From positions 1-25,735 of the forward strand of contig JAEZFW010000088.1 in assembly GCA_023417315.1 (NCBI GenBank): a DNA stretch of 25,735 bases. The letters run 5' to 3'. Positions 22,696 through 25,735 of the stretch are shown here, one piece after another; within the stretch, counting starts at the first letter, position 1; every line of letters begins with the position of its first letter. The DNA is from Pseudomonadota bacterium. GTDB taxonomy: Bacteria; Pseudomonadota; Gammaproteobacteria; Steroidobacterales; Steroidobacteraceae. The notes below the pieces were generated by a model, which saw nothing but the letters and a program-made list of their open reading frames with translations, was not told the origin of the DNA and ran no database searches. Made by a program: the position numbers and the translations under genes.

Positions 22696-24188
22696 TCCGC
22701 TAAGACCGTCCTCTCCCTCGCCCACGCGCGCAGCTCCGCGATGCGTTCGGCCATGACGATCGAGAGGGGGCGGGTGGCTTGGATCTCCTTCAGGACATGC
22801 ACCGCACTCGGGGCTTCGTTGTGAGCGTGTGCTGCGAACACGGCGGAGACGATCGCTTGTTCGATCTCGGCACCTGAGAACCCTTCGCACGCAGCTGCGA
22901 GGCGTGCGGTGTCGCCGTCGCTCAAGGCGAGCTCGCGCTTCGTCGCGTGGATCCTCACGATGTCCGTGCGCACCGCGAGGGTGGGCAGATCGACGAAGAA
23001 GATCTCATCGAAGCGGCCTTTGCGGATGAGCTCCGGAGGGAGAGAGGAGATATCGTTCGCCGTCGCGACGACGAATACCTTCGTCTTCTTCTCCGCAAGC
23101 CACGTGAGGAACGTACCGAGCAGGCGGCGCGACGTGCCGCTATCGCCGTCGCTCGTGGCGATGCCTTTCTCGATCTCGTCGATCCATAGTACGCAGGGTG
23201 CGAGCACGTCCGCCGTCGCGAGGGACTCGCGCAGATTGCGCTCAGACTCGCCGATGTATTTGTTGTGGATGGCGGCGAAGTCGAGTCGTAGCAGGGGCAC
23301 GCCGTAGATGCCTGCGGCTGCTTTTGCGGCCACGCTCTTGCCGCACCCTTGTACGCCCAGCAGGAGCACACCTTTCGGTGCTTCGAGCTTCGGTGCCGAA
23401 CCGTCGAACGCGGGCTTGCGATGGCGCAGCCATTCCTTCAGTCGCGCCATGCCGCCGAGATCCGCGAACTGCGCCGTGTCGTACTCGTACGCAAGCACGC
23501 CACCTCGATTGAGCAGCTCGTACTTCGCCTGCATCACGGCCGGCAGATCGCTCGGCAGCAACGCACCGTCATCGAAGATCGCCTTGCGGGCGAGCCGTTC
23601 AGTGTCACCGGTGGACAGTCCAGCGAGGTTCTCGACGAGCAGCTCGAGCGATTTGCGATCGGTGCGCACCTTGCCACCGTGCGTCTTCGTCCATTCGCTC
23701 GCGACTTTCTCGACGATCATGTGCCGCTCGTTTCGGTTCGGGAACGCCAGCTTGAACCGTGCGGAGAGATGTTCGAGCTCGCGAGGTAGCCCGATTTCGT
23801 GGCTGATCAACACGAGCGTGCGCGCCGTGCGCCCGTGCGTCTGGCAGATGTCCTTGAGCAAGCGCACGTTGATCGGATCGTTCAAGAAGGGATGAAAATC
23901 GAGCAGGACGTATAAGCCCGCCTTGTCAGAGGCACGAATCGATTTCAATACCTCGCTCGGCTCGGCGTTGTGGCGCTGAGAGCCCCCCAGATCGACGTCG
24001 ATACGGCGTAGCCCATCGGTGACCGCCCACTGAAACACCGGGATGTGCTCCTTCGTGGCCAGCTTGCGCCCGAGCGTCAGGAGCAGATCGAGCGCGCGCG
24101 GCTCATCGCGCGTCTCGATCACGATCAGCGGCACGCGGCTGTTGAGGAGGGCGGCTAGATCGCGCTGCGAATCGACGGAGTTGGGCAT
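22692..24188 (-). CDS. Ycf46-like AAA ATPase
   Basis: A 498-residue cytosolic AAA ATPase. The N-terminal half (to about residue 245) is a degenerate AAA-like region with RVPLIVIETRDE and KAGLYVLLDFHPFL, as in the Ycf46 family of chloroplasts, cyanobacteria and many proteobacteria. The C-terminal half is a complete AAA module: Walker A GVQGCGKS (278-285), Walker B VLWIDE (Asp337, Glu338), sensor 1 VVATAN and an arginine finger near 392 in RKGRFD. ATG 24188 has AAGGA eight bases upstream; an in-frame TTG at 24194 is too close to it. Its partner or substrate is unknown. It is divergent from the decarboxylase gene and convergent with sua5. Confidence 0.92.
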   Translation of the reverse strand: MPNSVDSQRDLAALLNSRVPLIVIETRDEPRALDLLLTLGRKLATKEHIPVFQWAVTDGLRRIDVDLGGSQRHNAEPSEVLKSIRASDKAGLYVLLDFHPFLNDPINVRLLKDICQTHGRTARTLVLISHEIGLPRELEHLSARFKLAFPNRNERHMIVEKVASEWTKTHGGKVRTDRKSLELLVENLAGLSTGDTERLARKAIFDDGALLPSDLPAVMQAKYELLNRGGVLAYEYDTAQFADLGGMARLKEWLRHRKPAFDGSAPKLEAPKGVLLLGVQGCGKSVAAKAAAGIYGVPLLRLDFAAIHNKYIGESERNLRESLATADVLAPCVLWIDEIEKGIATSDGDSGTSRRLLGTFLTWLAEKKTKVFVVATANDISSLPPELIRKGRFDEIFFVDLPTLAVRTDIVRIHATKRELALSDGDTARLAAACEGFSGAEIEQAIVSAVFAAHAHNEAPSAVHVLKEIQATRPLSIVMAERIAELRAWARERTVLAE

Positions 24189-24490
24189 CTTCAAAGTCCT
24201 TCTTCTGTGGCCAAGTCTACAGCCTGAGCTGGCGCGCGCTCACGCGGACGTGTCCGCGAAATGTGAAGCGCCGCACTCGTGCATTCCACGCACTTGAGAA
24301 AGTGCGACGCAGTTCTTGCATCGCCGCGCATTTTTGTTACATTTCGCGCCGACCTGTGTAAGAGAGCACCCAGAGTCATCGCGAAAGCTGCAGGTGCCGC
24401 TCGACCAGAACTTGTGAGAGCGCTCGAACGTTGAACGCTCTTGTTGGTTGGTTAAGTGTCCGCAGCTTTTCTCGATGAGGTGCCCAACAG
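24189..24490. promoter_or_regulatory. Divergent control region, AAA ATPase / decarboxylase
   Basis: This 302-nt gap holds no gene. CGCGAAATGTGA (24255-24266) and TTACATTTCGCG (24337-24348) form an inverted pair matching at 11 of 12 positions, 70 nt apart. Between them a hairpin CGCACTT-GAGA-AAGTGCG (24289-24306) has a 7-bp stem and a GNRA-type loop. A weak sigma-70 promoter on the plus strand may use TTGCAT (24316-24321) and TACATT (24338-24343), giving the decarboxylase a leader of about 140 nt. That leader has an imperfect hairpin near 24418-24441. No riboswitch class was recognised. Confidence 0.35.
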
Positions 24491-25732
24491 GTGTTGCCAC
24501 GCGCAGCTAAGCAATCGCTAGCAGTTTGTCCCTCCCAAGCCTTCGACTCCACGACGCTCACGGAAGCTGAAATCCGCGGGCTCGTTGCTCGTTTCGGCTC
24601 GCCGCTTCTCGTGCTCGACTGCGACCAAGTGCGTCGTCAGTACCATGCGCTGAAGGCGGCTTTGCCGGGCGTTGATCTTCACTACGCGTTGAAGCCGCTC
24701 CCGCACGCCGCGGTCGTTGCGTGCCTTCGCGATGAAGGCGCGTTCTTCGATCTTGCGACCACGGGCGAGGTGGAGCTCGTGAAGGCGCAGGGCGTGGCGC
24801 CCGAGCGCTGCATCCACACGCATCCGATCAAGCGCGACAGCGACATCCGCGACGCGCTGCGCTTCGGGGTGACGACGTTCGTCGCCGACAACCCGGACGA
24901 GATCAAGAAGTTCGTGCGCTACCGCAAGCGCGCGGAGCTGCTCATACGCGTTTCTTTCCGCAGCCCGAGCGCGGTCGTCGACTTGTCGAAGAAGTTTGGC
25001 TGCGAGCCGGGCGCCGTGCTCGGCATGATCGAGATGGCCCGGCGGCTGGGCATTCGCGTGCGCGGCCTGTCCTTCCACGTCGGCTCGCAAGCAACCGATT
25101 CGGCCAAGTACGTCGAAGCCATCCGCGCGTGCACGAACATCATCGCGGAAGCCTTGCTCGCGGGTCTGCCATCCCTCGATGTCCTCGATATCGGTGGCGG
25201 CTTCCCAGTGTCGTACGGCGAGGACGTCATGCCGATCGACCCATTCTGCGCGCCCATTCGCGAAGCGCTTGCGAAGCTGCCCAAGCACGTGCGGGTGATC
25301 GCGGAGCCAGGGCGGTTCATCTCGGCGCCGGCTGCGATCGCGGTCTCGAGCGTCATGGGCAAAGCGAAGCGCGATGGTCGGTGGTGGTACTACCTCGACG
25401 ATGGCTTATATGGCTCGTACAGCGGTCAGCTTTTCGATCACGCCAAGTATCCTGTCGCATCGCTGCGTCAGGAGGGCGAGCTGCAGCCGAGCGTGGTCGC
25501 GGGCCCGACATGCGATTCGATCGATGTCATCGACGACGCGATCATGCTGCCGGAGCTCGAGGTCGGAGATCTCCTCGTGGGCCGCATGATGGGTGCGTAC
25601 ACCTGGGCAAGCGCGACGGACTTCAACTTCTTCAAGCGCGCGAAAGTTGTCGTGATGAACGAGCGGCCGGCTGACGCCAAGCGTGTCGTTCGCCTGCAGC
25701 GCAAATCAGTCGGGCGCAGCAGCGCGGCGTAA
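24491..25732 (+). CDS. Ornithine/lysine decarboxylase, fold-III PLP enzyme
   Basis: An alanine-racemase-fold (group IV) decarboxylase of basic amino acids, 413 residues, making putrescine and/or cadaverine. PLP lysine is Lys68 in HYALKPLPH; other landmarks are SFHVGSQ near 196, the glycine-rich DIGGGFPVSYG near 234, EPGRF near 272, the catalytic Cys341 in GPTCDSIDVI and the C-terminal YTWASATDFNFF. Eukaryotic-type ornithine decarboxylase belongs to this family, as do dual Lys/Orn enzymes; ornithine is the more probable substrate but the sequence alone does not decide. The start is GTG at 24491 with GAGG about 10 nt upstream; TTG at 24494 is an alternative. The gene is complete, ending three bases before the window edge. 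Confidence 0.93.
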   Translation: MLPRAAKQSLAVCPSQAFDSTTLTEAEIRGLVARFGSPLLVLDCDQVRRQYHALKAALPGVDLHYALKPLPHAAVVACLRDEGAFFDLATTGEVELVKAQGVAPERCIHTHPIKRDSDIRDALRFGVTTFVADNPDEIKKFVRYRKRAELLIRVSFRSPSAVVDLSKKFGCEPGAVLGMIEMARRLGIRVRGLSFHVGSQATDSAKYVEAIRACTNIIAEALLAGLPSLDVLDIGGGFPVSYGEDVMPIDPFCAPIREALAKLPKHVRVIAEPGRFISAPAAIAVSSVMGKAKRDGRWWYYLDDGLYGSYSGQLFDHAKYPVASLRQEGELQPSVVAGPTCDSIDVIDDAIMLPELEVGDLLVGRMMGAYTWASATDFNFFKRAKVVVMNERPADAKRVVRLQRKSVGRSSAA

Positions 25733-25735
25733 GCC

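Noticed and set aside
22571..22756. Plus-strand 61-codon frame between sua5 and the AAA ATPase
   Set aside because: It is made of the inverted repeat arm and the antisense of the AAA gene end, with no binding site and no recognisable domain.
24349..24490. speF-type leader or polyamine riboswitch before the decarboxylase
   Set aside because: There is a leader of about 140 nt and one imperfect hairpin, but I could not match any conserved motif of known leader classes.
24475..24510. 11-residue upstream frame overlapping the decarboxylase GTG start
   Set aside because: No binding site precedes its ATG, and its sequence shows no regulatory signature such as an ornithine- or proline-rich arrest peptide; chance is the simplest explanation.

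Overview
The window (about 60% G+C by eye) looks like chromosomal DNA of a gammaproteobacterium. The diagnostic block is fthC - 6S RNA - zapA - small coiled-coil gene / UPF0149 gene - pepP - ubiH - ubiI-like, a gene order characteristic of that class. A two-subunit glycine decarboxylase (gcvPA/gcvPB), an IspG with the CPGC signature and a fold-III basic amino acid decarboxylase would fit a Xanthomonadales/Nevskiales/Steroidobacter-like lineage, but that finer placement is inference. No rRNA, tRNA, CRISPR array, prophage or intact insertion sequence was found.

Layout. 1-584: no gene; a bidirectional terminator, a 27-nt palindrome and two back-to-back hairpins. 585-3581 (minus strand): rpiA, a 22-residue lysine-rich micro-ORF with its own promoter and terminator, an EVE-domain protein, fthC, 6S RNA, zapA and a small coiled-coil gene. 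3747-10941 (plus): UPF0149 protein, pepP, ubiH, ubiI-like, then an inactive-transglutaminase/7TM protein paired with an ATP-grasp ligase. 10998-12553 (minus): ispG-phhB, overlapping by 4 nt. 12675-18324 (plus): a 31-bp perfect inverted repeat, a tandem glycine riboswitch, and gcvT-gcvH-gcvPA-gcvPB-dgkA. 18392-22416 (plus): a 953-residue periplasmic protein with two HtrA-like halves, then sua5. 22692-24188 (minus): a Ycf46-like AAA ATPase. 24491-25732 (plus): an ornithine/lysine decarboxylase.

How the genes work together. The gcv cluster supplies the T, H and two-part P proteins of the glycine cleavage system and is headed by the RNA switch that senses glycine. pepP, ubiH and ubiI-like form a compact run in which the last two hydroxylate the ubiquinone ring. 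ispG makes isoprenoid precursor, which also feeds quinone synthesis. zapA acts in division and 6S RNA modulates sigma-70 RNA polymerase.

Most unusual content. (1) Five intergenic elements, each built from two inverted arms of tandem 8-nt (in one case 9-nt) GTGACGRR units capped by GTCAGA; all five sit at stop codons and three are inside the gcv operon. (2) The 22-residue peptide with 12 lysines. (3) The double-HtrA protein, whose architecture is that of eukaryotic Nma111-type proteases. (4) A 6S RNA whose closing helix appears to overlap the fthC start codon. (5) A second, unrelated long inverted repeat between the convergent genes sua5 and the AAA ATPase.
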